Below, piece after piece: positions 30,331-41,376 of a stretch of DNA of 64,000 bases (within the stretch, counting starts at the first letter, position 1; every line of letters begins with the position of its first letter). The notes under the pieces were generated by a model, which saw nothing but the letters and a program-made list of their open reading frames with translations, did no database searches and had not been told where the DNA came from. A program made the position numbers and the translations under genes. Source of the stretch: Xestospongia muta (Eukaryota > Porifera > Demospongiae > Haplosclerida > Petrosiidae); NCBI GenBank assembly GCA_963693285.1, contig OY848919.1:3167827-3231826 (forward strand). Direction: 5' to 3'.

Positions 30331-30437
30331 AATTATTAATAGAGTATTAAAGGATTAAGTTACATATGCTACACAGTACACACACTTATAAAAATATCAA
30401 ACTAATATAAAATTCAAATATGTGAATAAGGGAATTG

Positions 30438-33400
30438 TTATGGACTTATGAGGGGCTCACGATATTCAGAATAGCTATCATCAAAAAATGAAGAGTCCAA
30501 TTCTTCTCTAAAATGTCTTTGATGTGACACTGGTCGTGATTTCTTAAGACGTTTTGTCATTTTCTTGATTGAATTTTCAACAACATTGATGTAACCTACA
30601 AAACGAGCTTGTTGTCCAGTAACTAACACTATATGATAGAACACAGCTACAGAGAAAGTAAACATCACTATATATACAAATGTGATGTTCAATATTCCAG
30701 ATGTACAATATTGGTCCTCATTAATAAAGTACCAATTAGTACATACAATAATACCATAGTTGATCATTACAGAAAGATCTAAAAGGTTTACTATCATGTT
30801 TTTAAATGGTCTTAGATGAGCTTGAACAGTGACAAACACAAAATAAACAGGTAAAATGATAGAGAAAGGAAGTAAAAGATTTCTGCCACGATAGGTTGTA
30901 TACATAATGTACACAAAAATTAGTAAGAGTTGTCTAGCAGTAAACCAATATTGTTTGTTATATTTATAAGGAGCATGGATAGCTTCATATATTGGTCGAA
31001 GATATTCTCTTATCTTGTTAGATTTCATTAGTAGACGACCAGTTAGAATTATTAACATGTAAGGTATTAGAAAGATACCAACTATTACTGATGTTACTAT
31101 CATTAACACAAAGTGATCACCCACTCCATATGTAACACTGCCGTCATTAAACCAAGCACTCTGTGGTTCTTTCGAAGTACTGTTGTATAATTGGACAGGT
31201 GTTAAGACATCAACAATTGCTAGTAGTAATTTTGAAAAGGAGAGGTGTACAACAGTAACTAGTACTTGAACTGAGGAGTGAGCGATTCTGTTAGAAAGCC
31301 TTAGAGAAAAACGACTGAGGATAATGAAGACAGTAACAATTGCCAGGAGATAAAGGGGAAAGACTAAACAAAGACCAGCTTTCCAGAGCTCTGTCATTCC
31401 ATTGTAAAAACACAGAGGAAACCCAAGATTCAGATTCATAGTAGAAATAAAAAATGTTGCCGTTTTCATGCAAAAATTGATTGACAATAAAAATTGATTA
31501 GATTTTATGGAAAAAAGGTCCAATAATCCAGCGTTTGCGATCTGAACATAGAATATAATTCCATTAAGTGTACCAGTTGTTAATGTAAGTCTGAGAGCAT
31601 ATAACAGGTAAATGAGGAGGGGACCAGCTACTACATAGAGGATTAATGTCCATAACCACCAGTTACTACATTGTCTACATTCTGTAGAACCAAATACTAC
31701 ACTGTAATTAACACCATTAACAGTAGAACATTTGCTACATAAAATTCCTTCTCTTTTGTTAAGACACAATGATGAATGATGTGATAAATTGTTGGAGGTA
31801 AGTACAAATGTTCTCTCTTTATTATTATAAAGAAAAAAGTCAAGGTTAGGACCAACATTGCAGTATCCATAATGACAATGTATAGCTAGTAGGAAAATAG
31901 GTGGTGTTTTATTATTTACTTGCATTGAACCAACCCATGATGTTATAGTTGGTCTGTTAAATGTTCTGGTGTTTATAGTACAGTTAGGGGTGTAGCCATC
32001 AATTTTAATTGAAGATAAAACATGTGAGCAGACACAAGATCCTTTGTGTTTATCCAATTCAAAACCTGGTGGACAAGATTTCAAATTGATTTTTACTACT
32101 GTTATGATCTTTACATTGGGAATTGTGAATAAGATGTAGCCATTAGAATTCAAAGTCATGTTATTTTTGGTATGTATAGTTACATTAATAGCAGTAGGTT
32201 CTTTGTTCTCTTTAATAACTTGTGAAATTTCATTATCTGAAAACAACCAGTTAATTGGTGATATAAAGCCACAGTTTATTTTTTTAACTGCAGTTATAGT
32301 AACAATAGAATAACTGGAATGATTTACAGCATCAATTGCAGACATTAAAAATGTAAGTTTCTGTCCAGGGTAAGATGTAATGTTAGTATTTGAGTCACAT
32401 TCAGTCAAATATATATTAGAAGACTTCAATTCAATTTTGCAACTTAGCTTCTTTGGAATAGTTGATAATTCATAAGTACCATTTGGTTCTATGGTAAATA
32501 TAGACTTGTAAATATCAGTAGAATTAACCCAGTCATTACCTATGTAGCAGTCATACAATTTAGACGAAAAGACAGAGTTACCAGTGACTGTTGCTTTATT
32601 GTTTTCAAATAGCACTAATGAATCATTACATTGTGTAGTGTTTACTTGAAATGTACAATATTTCACATCAGATTTACTGCTAAGATCATATATAGCTCCT
32701 CCGCTAGATAGAGCTCTATTATTTGTAAAGTTAGCTCGAAGTCCTTGAGTGAGATAAATGAGACTATCTCCTATTAACATAATAGCACCTCCATTAATGC
32801 CTGTATTGTTATGAAAGACTATATGTCCCTTTAAAGTAATATGAGATCGAACTGCCTCTATAACTGTACCAATATTAAAAGAAAAATTACTAGGATTTTC
32901 TGCAGATCCAGAAATAGTTATATTATTGATGTCTGAGAAATGAAAAAAACTGACTGGTAAAATCATTGAGCTACTGTGAAGTAGATTATTATCAAATACC
33001 TGTACAGAATTCATTAATATTTGGATGTTGCTTTCCATTGTTGGAGGATAAGAAGCTGCAAAAAAAGAATCAACAGAAGAAGAAGAAACCAGATTGTTTC
33101 TTAAAATGACATCTGAAAATAAGAATGATACTGGCAATTTTTTACCATTCATTACAGCCATGTATATAATGCCTCTCTGTCCATTTAAATCACTATTCTG
33201 TTGAAATGTAAAGGTCACATTAACCACTTGCAGAGGATAGTGTATTTTGTTGGTTAGGTTGGTATCCATTTGCAGTGACTTGAAAGCTTTATCAAAGAAC
33301 ATAACAAACACAATACCAGTTGCATAACATTTAGAATTCCAAATGACATTTGTATCAAAAACTGAATTTTTGGAAACGATTGTCTTTGAGTGAGTTGTTG

Positions 33401-34319
33401 TGTTCAAATGTAATACTAGCATTGCTCCTGCTATAGAACCAAAATTGTTCTTAAAGACACAATTTTCTATACTAACCTGAGCTTCAATATCATTTTGAGT
33501 ATAAACTATGGTAAGTCCTGCAGCATTGATGACTGGTTTAGGAGATATTTTATGTACAAAGGAATTGTAGAAGTCTGTGACACATATAAAGTTATTATGG
33601 ACAATAGACTCATAATTATGTAAGAACGTAGATTTCACAATTTCTACCTTATGTAGGCTTGTATTAAAGGACATCTCTTTATATAATAATATTACTCCAC
33701 TGCCTACATTATAGTCATGTTGAAACGATATTTGGACGCTCGTTGACATACTAATATCAATAGAATCCAATGTACCATTATGTAAATTAACAGCTACAAT
33801 AGCAAACCCATAGTACTGGGATATACTCACATCTCTCATAACAAGATGACTCATCTCAGTGAACACCAGTACAGCAGCATGATATTGTGTGAAGTAGACA
33901 AGAGAACTGATAGAGTTAATAATACTAAGTTGTTCTTTATCAAGGGTAGTAAGGTTAGCACCACAACCAGTAAACTTCACTTTCTGCAGAGTCAGACTAC
34001 TACTTCCAGTGAAGGCAAATCCAATAGTTGGATGGTCAGTGTTAACGTGATTGGAAGAATTACATTGAATAGTAGTAGCCATTGAGTGGTTACTTTGTAT
34101 GGTGAGAGAATAGTTGGTATTAATGGTACACAGACTCCCATTACCACTAATATTGTAGAGAGTATCCAGGAGGAGAAGAGTAGTGTCACCAGTGTAATTA
34201 TAGTGATGACACAAATATGTCCAGAGGAGATGATCTTGTGAAGTAACATTGATTACCTTATTACATTTACTACATATCAGTAGTAAGTGAAAGAGAAGTA
34301 CCAACATAAGCCACTTCAT
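30438..34319 (-). CDS. Beta-helix multi-pass membrane protein, paralogue 5 (mosaic)
   Basis: 1293 codons, MKWLM start. The ectodomain (about 180-880) is almost identical to gene 6, including the distinctive CKIEL and YLTECDSNTNITSYPGQKL insertion that no other paralogue has. From the second hydrophobic segment (VQIANAGLLDLFSIKSNQF) to near the C-terminus it is almost identical to gene 4 instead (STSKEPQSAWFNDGS, LPFSIILPVYFVFVTVQAHL). The switch falls at about 31530-31620, between the first and second helices. SSGGAIYDL lies near 541, CPPGFELDKHKGSC near 750, and the tail is DSSFFDDSYSEYREPLISP. Function unknown; the mosaic structure shows that ectodomain and membrane domain can be exchanged within the array. 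Confidence 0.88.
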   Translation of the reverse strand: MKWLMLVLLFHLLLICSKCNKVINVTSQDHLLWTYLCHHYNYTGDTTLLLLDTLYNISGNGSLCTINTNYSLTIQSNHSMATTIQCNSSNHVNTDHPTIGFAFTGSSSLTLQKVKFTGCGANLTTLDKEQLSIINSISSLVYFTQYHAAVLVFTEMSHLVMRDVSISQYYGFAIVAVNLHNGTLDSIDISMSTSVQISFQHDYNVGSGVILLYKEMSFNTSLHKVEIVKSTFLHNYESIVHNNFICVTDFYNSFVHKISPKPVINAAGLTIVYTQNDIEAQVSIENCVFKNNFGSIAGAMLVLHLNTTTHSKTIVSKNSVFDTNVIWNSKCYATGIVFVMFFDKAFKSLQMDTNLTNKIHYPLQVVNVTFTFQQNSDLNGQRGIIYMAVMNGKKLPVSFLFSDVILRNNLVSSSSVDSFFAASYPPTMESNIQILMNSVQVFDNNLLHSSSMILPVSFFHFSDINNITISGSAENPSNFSFNIGTVIEAVRSHITLKGHIVFHNNTGINGGAIMLIGDSLIYLTQGLRANFTNNRALSSGGAIYDLSSKSDVKYCTFQVNTTQCNDSLVLFENNKATVTGNSVFSSKLYDCYIGNDWVNSTDIYKSIFTIEPNGTYELSTIPKKLSCKIELKSSNIYLTECDSNTNITSYPGQKLTFLMSAIDAVNHSSYSIVTITAVKKINCGFISPINWLFSDNEISQVIKENKEPTAINVTIHTKNNMTLNSNGYILFTIPNVKIITVVKINLKSCPPGFELDKHKGSCVCSHVLSSIKIDGYTPNCTINTRTFNRPTITSWVGSMQVNNKTPPIFLLAIHCHYGYCNVGPNLDFFLYNNKERTFVLTSNNLSHHSSLCLNKREGILCSKCSTVNGVNYSVVFGSTECRQCSNWWLWTLILYVVAGPLLIYLLYALRLTLTTGTLNGIIFYVQIANAGLLDLFSIKSNQFLLSINFCMKTATFFISTMNLNLGFPLCFYNGMTELWKAGLCLVFPLYLLAIVTVFIILSRFSLRLSNRIAHSSVQVLVTVVHLSFSKLLLAIVDVLTPVQLYNSTSKEPQSAWFNDGSVTYGVGDHFVLMIVTSVIVGIFLIPYMLIILTGRLLMKSNKIREYLRPIYEAIHAPYKYNKQYWFTARQLLLIFVYIMYTTYRGRNLLLPFSIILPVYFVFVTVQAHLRPFKNMIVNLLDLSVMINYGIIVCTNWYFINEDQYCTSGILNITFVYIVMFTFSVAVFYHIVLVTGQQARFVGYINVVENSIKKMTKRLKKSRPVSHQRHFREELDSSFFDDSYSEYREPLISP

Positions 34320-34504
34320 GTTGTCAATGAAAAAGAAAATTTACTTGATCTATAAAAGAAATTCAACACTTTAAACATTTATCTATTTTCTTTCACTTGC
34401 CATACAAAATATCATTGCTTTTCTACACTTACATTCAAGTTTTAATATAATATAGAATGTTTATACAAACAATAAATACCAAGGGAAGTGATCAGATAAA
34501 TTTC

Positions 34505-34985
34505 TTTTGCGTTCCTTATGAAAACAGCAAAACATATTATTCTTTATACTATTCAACATTTATTATTGATTACTTTGTATATGCAAAGACAATTTCACAA
34601 TGTAAACAATATGATTGTGTTTTTTGGTGTAAAAACAGTCAATTCAAAAAATGTAAACATTTCTCATGTTTTACAAAATAAGAGCATATGAATGGTATTT
34701 ACAAATATACAGAGTTTTGCAAACATGTATTAACTTAGATATATCTGTATTCATAACTCTAGGACAATCACATGTCACAAGCTTCACTTTCATTATGTCA
34801 TCTATTATGAATGAATCAAGTCAGTTGATGTGAAATGTACTAAATTGTTGATTTGTTTACTCTTCTCAATAGACTACTAGCATAGTTACATGTTAAAATT
34901 TTATCTTTTAATTCTGTTGAAATCATTTTGACTCTACAACAATCCAAGTGTCGTTAAAATGAAAAGATAAAAAACAAGAAATTAT
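34505..34985. repeat. Recurrent 3'-flank module, copy 6
   Basis: Lies 3' of gene 6 inside the 765-bp spacer to gene 5. The spacer between genes 4 and 5 is also 765 bp, consistent with a recent tandem step. No frame is conserved. Confidence 0.65.
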
Positions 34986-35084
34986 TTATAGAGCACTAAA
35001 GGATTAAAGTTTTATATACTACACATACTTTTAAAAATATTAAACTAATAAAAATTAAGTTTAAATGTGAGAATGAGTAGGCTA

Positions 35085-38000
35085 TTATGGACTCATGAGG
35101 GGCTCACGATATTCAGAATAACTATCATCAAAAAATGAAGAGTCCAATTGTTCTCTAAAATGTCTTTGATGTGACACTCGTTGTGATTTTTTAAGACTTT
35201 TAGTGATTTTCTTTATTGAGTTTTGAAGAGCATTGATGTAACCTGTAAAACGAGCTTGTTGTCCAGTAGCTAACACTATATGATAGAACACAACTACAGA
35301 GAAAATAAACATCAGTATATATACAAATATGGTATCAAACACTGCTGCTCTGCAAAGGTGTCTCTCATTAATAAAATACCAATTAGTACATAAGAACATA
35401 CCATAGTTGATCATTACAGAAAGATCTAAAATATTTATTATCTTGTTTTTAAATGGTCTTAGATGAGCTTGAACAGTGACAAACACAAAATAAACAGGTA
35501 GAATGATAGAGAAAGGAAGTAGAAGATGTTTGCCACGATATATGGTATACATAATGGTATGAAATATCAGGAAGAGTTGTCTAGCAGTAAACCAATATTG
35601 TTTGTTGTATTTATAAGGAGCATGGACAGCTTCATAAATTGGTCGAAGATATTCTCTTATCTTGTTAGATTTCATTAGTAGACGACCTGTTAGAATTATT
35701 AACATGTAAGGTATTAGAAAGATACCAACTGTCACTGATGTTACTATCATTAACTTCATGTGATTTGTGTCACCATATGTAACACTGCCATCATTTAACC
35801 AAACTTTTTGTGGTTCATTCATAGTACTGTTGTATAATTGGACAGGTGTGAAGACATCAATAATTGTTATTAATAATTTTGAGAAGGAGAGATGTACAAC
35901 AGTAACCAGTACTTGAACTGAGGACTGAGCGATTCTGTTAGAGAACCTTAGAGAAAAATGACTGAGGATAATGAGGACAACAACTGTTGTCAGGAGATAA
36001 AGTGGGAATAATAAACTGAGACCAGCTTTCCATAATTCATTCATTCCATTGTAAAAACATAGAGGAAAACCAAGATTCAGATTCATAATAGAAATTAAAA
36101 ACATTGCTATTTTTATGCCAATTTTTGTTGGTATAAAGCATCGATTAGCTATAGTAGACAAAATATCCAACAACCCAAGATTGGTCACCTGAACATAGAA
36201 TATAATTCCATTAAGTGTACCAGTTGTTAATGTAAGTCTGAGAGCATATAACAGGTAAATAAGGAGGGGACCAGCTACTACATAGAGGGTTAGTGTCCAC
36301 AACCACCAGTTACTACATTGTTTACATTCTGTAGAACCAAACACTACACTGTAATTAACACCATCAACAGTAGAACATTTGCTACATAAAATTCCTTCTC
36401 TTTTGTTAAGACACAATGATGAATGATGTGATAAATTGTTGGAGGTAAGTACAAATGTTCTCTCTTTATTATTATAAAGAAAAAAGTCAAGGTTAGGACC
36501 AACATTGCAGTATCCATAATGGCAATGTATAGCTAATAGGAAAATGGGTGGTGTCTTATTATTTACCTGCAATGAACCAACCCATGATGTTATAGTTGGT
36601 CTGTTAAATGTTCTGGTGTTTATAGTACAGTTAGGGGTGTAGCCATGCATTTTAAATGAAGATAAAACATGTGAGCAGACACAAGATCCTTTGTGTTTAT
36701 CCAATTCAAAACCAGGTGGACAAGATTTCAAATTGATTTTTACTACTGTTATGATCTTTACATTTGGAATTGTGAATAAGATGTAGCCATTAGAATTCAA
36801 AGTCATGTTATCGTTGGTATGTATAGTTACATTAATAGCAGTAGATTCTTTGCTCTCTTTAATAACTTGTGAAATTTCATTATCTGAAAACCACCAGTTA
36901 ATTGGTGATATAAAGCCACAGTTTATTTTTTTAACTGCAGTTATAGTAACAATAGAATAACTGGAATGATTTACAGCATCAATTGCAGACATTAAAAATG
37001 TAAGTTTCTGTCCAGGGTAAGATGTAATGTTAGTATTTGAGTCACATTCAGTCAAATATACTTTAGAATATTTTAATTCAATTTTGCAACTTAGCCTCTT
37101 TGGAATAGTTGATAATTCATAAGTACCATTTGGTTCTATGGTAAATATAGACTTGTAAATATCAGTAGAATTAACCCAGTCATTACCTATGTAGCAGTCA
37201 TACAATTTAGATGAAAAGACAGAGTTACCAGTGACCGTTGCTTTATTGTTTTCAAATAGGACTACTGTATCATTACATTGTTTAGTGTTTACTTGAAATG
37301 TACAATATTTCACATCAGATTTACTGCTAAGATCATATATAGCTCCTCCGCTAGATAGAGCTCTGTTATTTGTAAAGTTAGCTCGAAGTCCTTGAGTGAG
37401 ATAAATGAGACTATCTCCTATTAACATAATAGCACCTCCATTAATACCTGTATTGTTATGAAAGACTATATGTCCCTTTAAAGTAATACGAGATCGAACT
37501 GCCTCTATAACTGTACCAATATTAAAAGAAAAATTACTAGGATTTTCTGCAGATCCAGAAATAGTTATATTATTGATGTCTGAGAAATGAAAGAAACTGA
37601 CTGGTAAAATCATTGAGCTACTGTGAAGTAGATTATTATCAAATACCTGTACAGAATTCATTAATATTTGGATGTTGCTTTCCATTGTTGGAGGATAAGA
37701 AGCTGCAAAAAAAGAATCAACAGAAGAAGAAGAAACCAGATTGTTTCTTAAAATGACATCTGAAAATAAGAATGATACTGGCAATTTTTTACCATTCATT
37801 ACAGCCATGTATATAATGCCTCTCTGTCCATTTAAATCACTATTCTGTTGAAATGTAAAGGTCACATTAACCACTTGCAGAGGATAGTGTATTTTGTTGG
37901 TTAAGTTGGTATCCATTTGCAGTGACTTGAAAGCTTTATCAAAGAACATAACAAACACAATACCAGTTACATAACATTTAGAATTCAAAATGACATTTGT

Positions 38001-38963
38001 ATCAAAAACTGAATTTTTGGAAACGATTGTCTTTGAGTGAATGATTGTGTTCAGATGTAATACTAGCATTGCTCCTGCTATAGAACCAAAATTCTTCTTA
38101 AAGATGCAGTTTTCTATACTAATTTGAGCTTCAATGTCATTTTGAGTATAGACTATGGTAAGTCCTGCAGCATTGATGACTGGTTTAGGAGATAGCATAT
38201 GTACAAAGGAATTGTAGAAGTCTGTGACACATATAAAGTTATTATAGACAATAGACTCATAATTGTGTAAGAACGTAGATTTCACAATTTCTACCTTATG
38301 TAGGCTTGTATTAAAAGACATCTCTTTATATAATAATATTACTCCACTGCCTACATTATAGCCATGTTGAAACGATATTTGGATGCTCATTGACACACTA
38401 ATATTAATAGAATCCAATGTACCATTATGTAAGTTGACAGCTACAATAGCATACCCATAGTACTGGGATATACTAACATCTCTCATAACAAGATGACTCA
38501 TCTCAGTGAACACCAGTACAGCAGCATGATATTGTGTGAAGTAGACAAGAGAACTGGTAGAGTTAATAATACTAAGTTGTTCTTTATCAAGGGTAGTAAG
38601 GTTAGCGCCACAACCAGTAAATGTCACTCTTTGTAGAGTCAGAATACTACTTCCAGTGAAAGCAAATCCAATAGTTGGATGGTCAGTGTTATTATAAGTG
38701 GAGGAGATACATTGAATTGTAGCCATTGATTTGTTACCTTGTACAGTAAGTGAGTAGTTGGTATTAATGGTACACAAACTCCCATTACCACTAATATTGT
38801 AGACAGTATCCAGGAGGAGAAGAGTAGTGTCACCAGTGTAATTATAGTGTTGACACAAGTATAATTGGAGGAAATGATCTTGTGAAGTAATATTGATTAC
38901 CTTATTACATTTACTACACATCATTAGTATGTGAAAGAGGAGTACCAACATAAGCCATTTCAT
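35085..38963 (-). CDS. Beta-helix multi-pass membrane protein, paralogue 6
   Basis: 1292 codons from the conserved MKWLM start at 38963. An in-frame ATG nine codons upstream (38990) would add MLNLFFTSS, but it lies in the non-conserved leader and would spoil the signal-peptide start, so I prefer the inner ATG. The ectodomain is twin to gene 5 (NVGSGVILLYKEMSFN, CDSNTNITSYPGQKL). SSGGAIYDL is near 539, CPPGFELDKHKGSC near 749, helices start at about 888. The membrane region is of its own type (VQVTNLGLLDILSTIANRCF, LINDGSVTYGDTNHMKL-like loop, NERHLCRAAVFDTIF), partly shared with genes 7, 8 and 10 in the YGDTNHMKL loop. Tail QLDSSFFDDSYSEYREPLMSP. Function unknown. Confidence 0.88.
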   Translation of the reverse strand: MKWLMLVLLFHILMMCSKCNKVINITSQDHFLQLYLCQHYNYTGDTTLLLLDTVYNISGNGSLCTINTNYSLTVQGNKSMATIQCISSTYNNTDHPTIGFAFTGSSILTLQRVTFTGCGANLTTLDKEQLSIINSTSSLVYFTQYHAAVLVFTEMSHLVMRDVSISQYYGYAIVAVNLHNGTLDSINISVSMSIQISFQHGYNVGSGVILLYKEMSFNTSLHKVEIVKSTFLHNYESIVYNNFICVTDFYNSFVHMLSPKPVINAAGLTIVYTQNDIEAQISIENCIFKKNFGSIAGAMLVLHLNTIIHSKTIVSKNSVFDTNVILNSKCYVTGIVFVMFFDKAFKSLQMDTNLTNKIHYPLQVVNVTFTFQQNSDLNGQRGIIYMAVMNGKKLPVSFLFSDVILRNNLVSSSSVDSFFAASYPPTMESNIQILMNSVQVFDNNLLHSSSMILPVSFFHFSDINNITISGSAENPSNFSFNIGTVIEAVRSRITLKGHIVFHNNTGINGGAIMLIGDSLIYLTQGLRANFTNNRALSSGGAIYDLSSKSDVKYCTFQVNTKQCNDTVVLFENNKATVTGNSVFSSKLYDCYIGNDWVNSTDIYKSIFTIEPNGTYELSTIPKRLSCKIELKYSKVYLTECDSNTNITSYPGQKLTFLMSAIDAVNHSSYSIVTITAVKKINCGFISPINWWFSDNEISQVIKESKESTAINVTIHTNDNMTLNSNGYILFTIPNVKIITVVKINLKSCPPGFELDKHKGSCVCSHVLSSFKMHGYTPNCTINTRTFNRPTITSWVGSLQVNNKTPPIFLLAIHCHYGYCNVGPNLDFFLYNNKERTFVLTSNNLSHHSSLCLNKREGILCSKCSTVDGVNYSVVFGSTECKQCSNWWLWTLTLYVVAGPLLIYLLYALRLTLTTGTLNGIIFYVQVTNLGLLDILSTIANRCFIPTKIGIKIAMFLISIMNLNLGFPLCFYNGMNELWKAGLSLLFPLYLLTTVVVLIILSHFSLRFSNRIAQSSVQVLVTVVHLSFSKLLITIIDVFTPVQLYNSTMNEPQKVWLNDGSVTYGDTNHMKLMIVTSVTVGIFLIPYMLIILTGRLLMKSNKIREYLRPIYEAVHAPYKYNKQYWFTARQLFLIFHTIMYTIYRGKHLLLPFSIILPVYFVFVTVQAHLRPFKNKIINILDLSVMINYGMFLCTNWYFINERHLCRAAVFDTIFVYILMFIFSVVVFYHIVLATGQQARFTGYINALQNSIKKITKSLKKSQRVSHQRHFREQLDSSFFDDSYSEYREPLMSP

Positions 38964-39300
38964 GCTGCTAGTGAAAAAAAGATTAAGCACAAAGATAACT
39001 TCACAATTAAAACCAATGATTTAATTTTTTTTAAATTATTTCAACTTTTATATAGTTTGAAATAGAACGTTTTCATATAGACAGCTTACATCATGAGAAA
39101 AGATAAAGTATAATTTAAAAAACAATTTAATTGTGAAACAATAATTAATATGTGCCACTTTCAGTTAATTTTTCTATAGTTTTAATACTATGCTACATTC
39201 ATATATTCAAACACAAAATGAAAAACGTCTTTGTCAAATGTTTACTTTAATTGCTTGGTCTTATATATGAGTGATTCTTATTGAAAATAACTATTGTGAA
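38964..39300. promoter_or_regulatory. Upstream flank class B, copy at gene 6
   Basis: About 300 bp similar to the 5' flanks of genes 7 (45250-45560) and 10 (60351-60560), with the landmark CACTTTCAGTTAATTTTTCT and a GTGAAACAATAATTAATA block. It is unlike the flanks of genes 1-5. This divides the array into two promoter classes. No core element is identified. Confidence 0.45.
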
Positions 39301-39955
39301 GATGAATATTACTTTTTTATCACTATTAGGATTCCTCCATATTTCTTTAGTAGTAATTCAGTTTCTATATTATCTCTGTGTATTGTCATATATAAAGATG
39401 TTAGCTGGTCCTGAGTATATGAATACAAACAAATAATAGACTATTAATAAAAGTTTTAATAAGCATCTTATTGGCAGTTACAAAATTAAATTATTCATCA
39501 TTAAAAATTGGCATGTTTTAAGCTATTAATGTACATTTTAATATCTAGTTCTACTTATTCTATAGACACTCCTCATAAGCTCTAGTTATTATAGGTAATT
39601 CAAAGAAATAGCAATAGAGTAAATATTATTAATGTTTATTTAGTTTTGTTGTGGCTGTGTTATCTATGTGACTATACATTTACTGAATTAGCCACAATAT
39701 GATCTGTGTTATAATGATTTTACTGTGATAGTCATATTCTACTAATCAATGCTATTTTAGGCTTACAAAAGGTTTAAGATCTAGGTTATATTATTTGCCT
39801 TTAAAACCATCTTATTGCATTCTGTACTTGCCTAAAATATAAATAAATCGAAACCATGAATAATTATATAAATAAACACCTCATAGTTCTTGGCTTTAAT
39901 ACTTTCATAAATTTTATGTACAACCTGGTTTTATTCTATTTTTGACCAATGTCTT
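39301..39955. other. Spacer, partly shared with 45900-46020
   Basis: AT-rich spacer without a convincing gene. Bases 39640-39765 resemble 45910-46020 (TGTGGCT, ATACATTTACTGAA, then a GGTCATA/AGTCATA-CT block), so it is another piece of duplicated spacer. A 44-codon hydrophobic plus-strand frame at 39302 is likely chance. Confidence 0.4.
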
Positions 39956-40690
39956 ACTAATACAAAACAAATAGGCTTATTATCATGTGAGGTATTAGGT
40001 AGATACCAACTATGATGATGTTAGTAGTATTAACACAAAGTATTCGCCTCCAGTGACTTAACATTACATCAATGAACCATACTATTAATGAAGTATCATT
40101 ATTGATGTGTTGTATAATTAGACAGCTGTGAAGACATCAAAGCAAATAGCATGTTTTGAAATGGAGAAGTGTACAAAAATAACCATTACTTGAACTTATG
40201 AGAAAGTTGTTCTTTTGGAAAACTTCAAAGAAAAATGATCAAGTACAATGAGGAAAACATCTATCATCAGGAACGAGAAGATAAAGTGGAAATAATATAC
40301 AGAGACCAGCTTTACATAATTCTGTCCTCCCATTGTAAAAACATAGAGGAAAACCAAGATTCAGATTCATCATGGAAATCAAAAACAGTGCTATTTTTAT
40401 ACTAAAGTTTGTAGATAAAGAACATTGGCCTGATTTTAAGAACAAAATATCAAATAAACCAATGTTAGCTACCAACACATAAAATATAATTTCATCAAGT
40501 GTAATCGTTGTTAATGTACATTTGAGACAATATAACAGGTAAATGATGTTACTATACATTGTCTACATTAGAACAAAACAATACACTGTAAAACGCACCA
40601 TTAATGTTAGAGTATTTAATACACAAATACTTATCAGTAATAAATGAAATAGGTGTACCAACACAAGTCACTTATCAAGCCATCTATTTA
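39956..40690 (-). pseudogene. Paralogue pseudogene lacking the ectodomain
   Basis: On the minus strand a degenerate signal-peptide stretch (about 40630-40680) is followed at once by remnants of the juxtamembrane cysteine domain (about 40560-40625) and then by an open 106-codon stretch (40239-40559). That stretch encodes helix 2-4 sequence: FDILFLKSGQCSLSTNFS, IALFLISMMNLNLGFPLCFY, NGRTELCKAGLC. Downstream the VQV.VIFVHFS and loop segments are broken by stops. Trp-Lys of ELWKAG is changed to Cys-Lys. About 800 codons of ectodomain are missing. Confidence 0.7.
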
Positions 40691-41370
40691 ATTAAAAAAT
40701 AGCTTCTCAATTTAAACAACTTGACTGTTTTCTATTAGTGCAAGATGTTGATAAATTATAAAAATCATGATGTTTTAAAGAATCTGAGCATTACATAAAT
40801 GGTGTCTGAAAATATTAACACAATATATTATGTACAATTAATTTTCATTGTAATTCATTAACCCAGGTCAATCTATATTAACATGCTACTCTTTAGTTCA
40901 ATGCACCAGGTTTCAATTTCAATAAATCATGTACTAAACACAATGTGTTCAGTTGACACATTGTTCATCTAAATATTACATAAATATATTTTGACCAAAA
41001 TATAGCCACATGTAAAAGGTGAGAATCAAATTTTAGAGTTAAGGTAAAATTTATCTTTTACACACAATTAATGTATACAAGTAAACGAAAATGTGTTTAA
41101 AAATGAAGAAACTAAATATCACTACTGCATTATATTCGTAAGCAAAACACTCACAATATAAATATTGTGTATGCATAAAGTATTATGGACTTATGAATTT
41201 GCAGGAGGTTCTTTAATTGACTTTAAAAAATTACAACTAAAATGTATCAAATTGAAAGTGAAACATGTTATACATATTTAATATATATATATAAAGATGA
41301 AGAAAACATACACTATATGAATGTAATTTTGAAATAAAATATTGCATGTATAATATAAGTCATTGTATGT
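40691..41370. other. AT-rich spacer 3' of gene 7
   Basis: No gene or module copy is recognised. A short ATTATGGACTTATGA near 41182-41197 matches the coding end of array genes (SP and stop) and may be a last scrap of a paralogue end. Confidence 0.35.
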
Positions 41371-41376
41371 GACTTA

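Noticed and set aside
39302..39436. 44-codon hydrophobic plus-strand frame (MNITFLSLLGFLHISLVV...)
   Set aside because: Too short and unsupported; no homologue in the comparable spacer near 45.6-46.0 kb.
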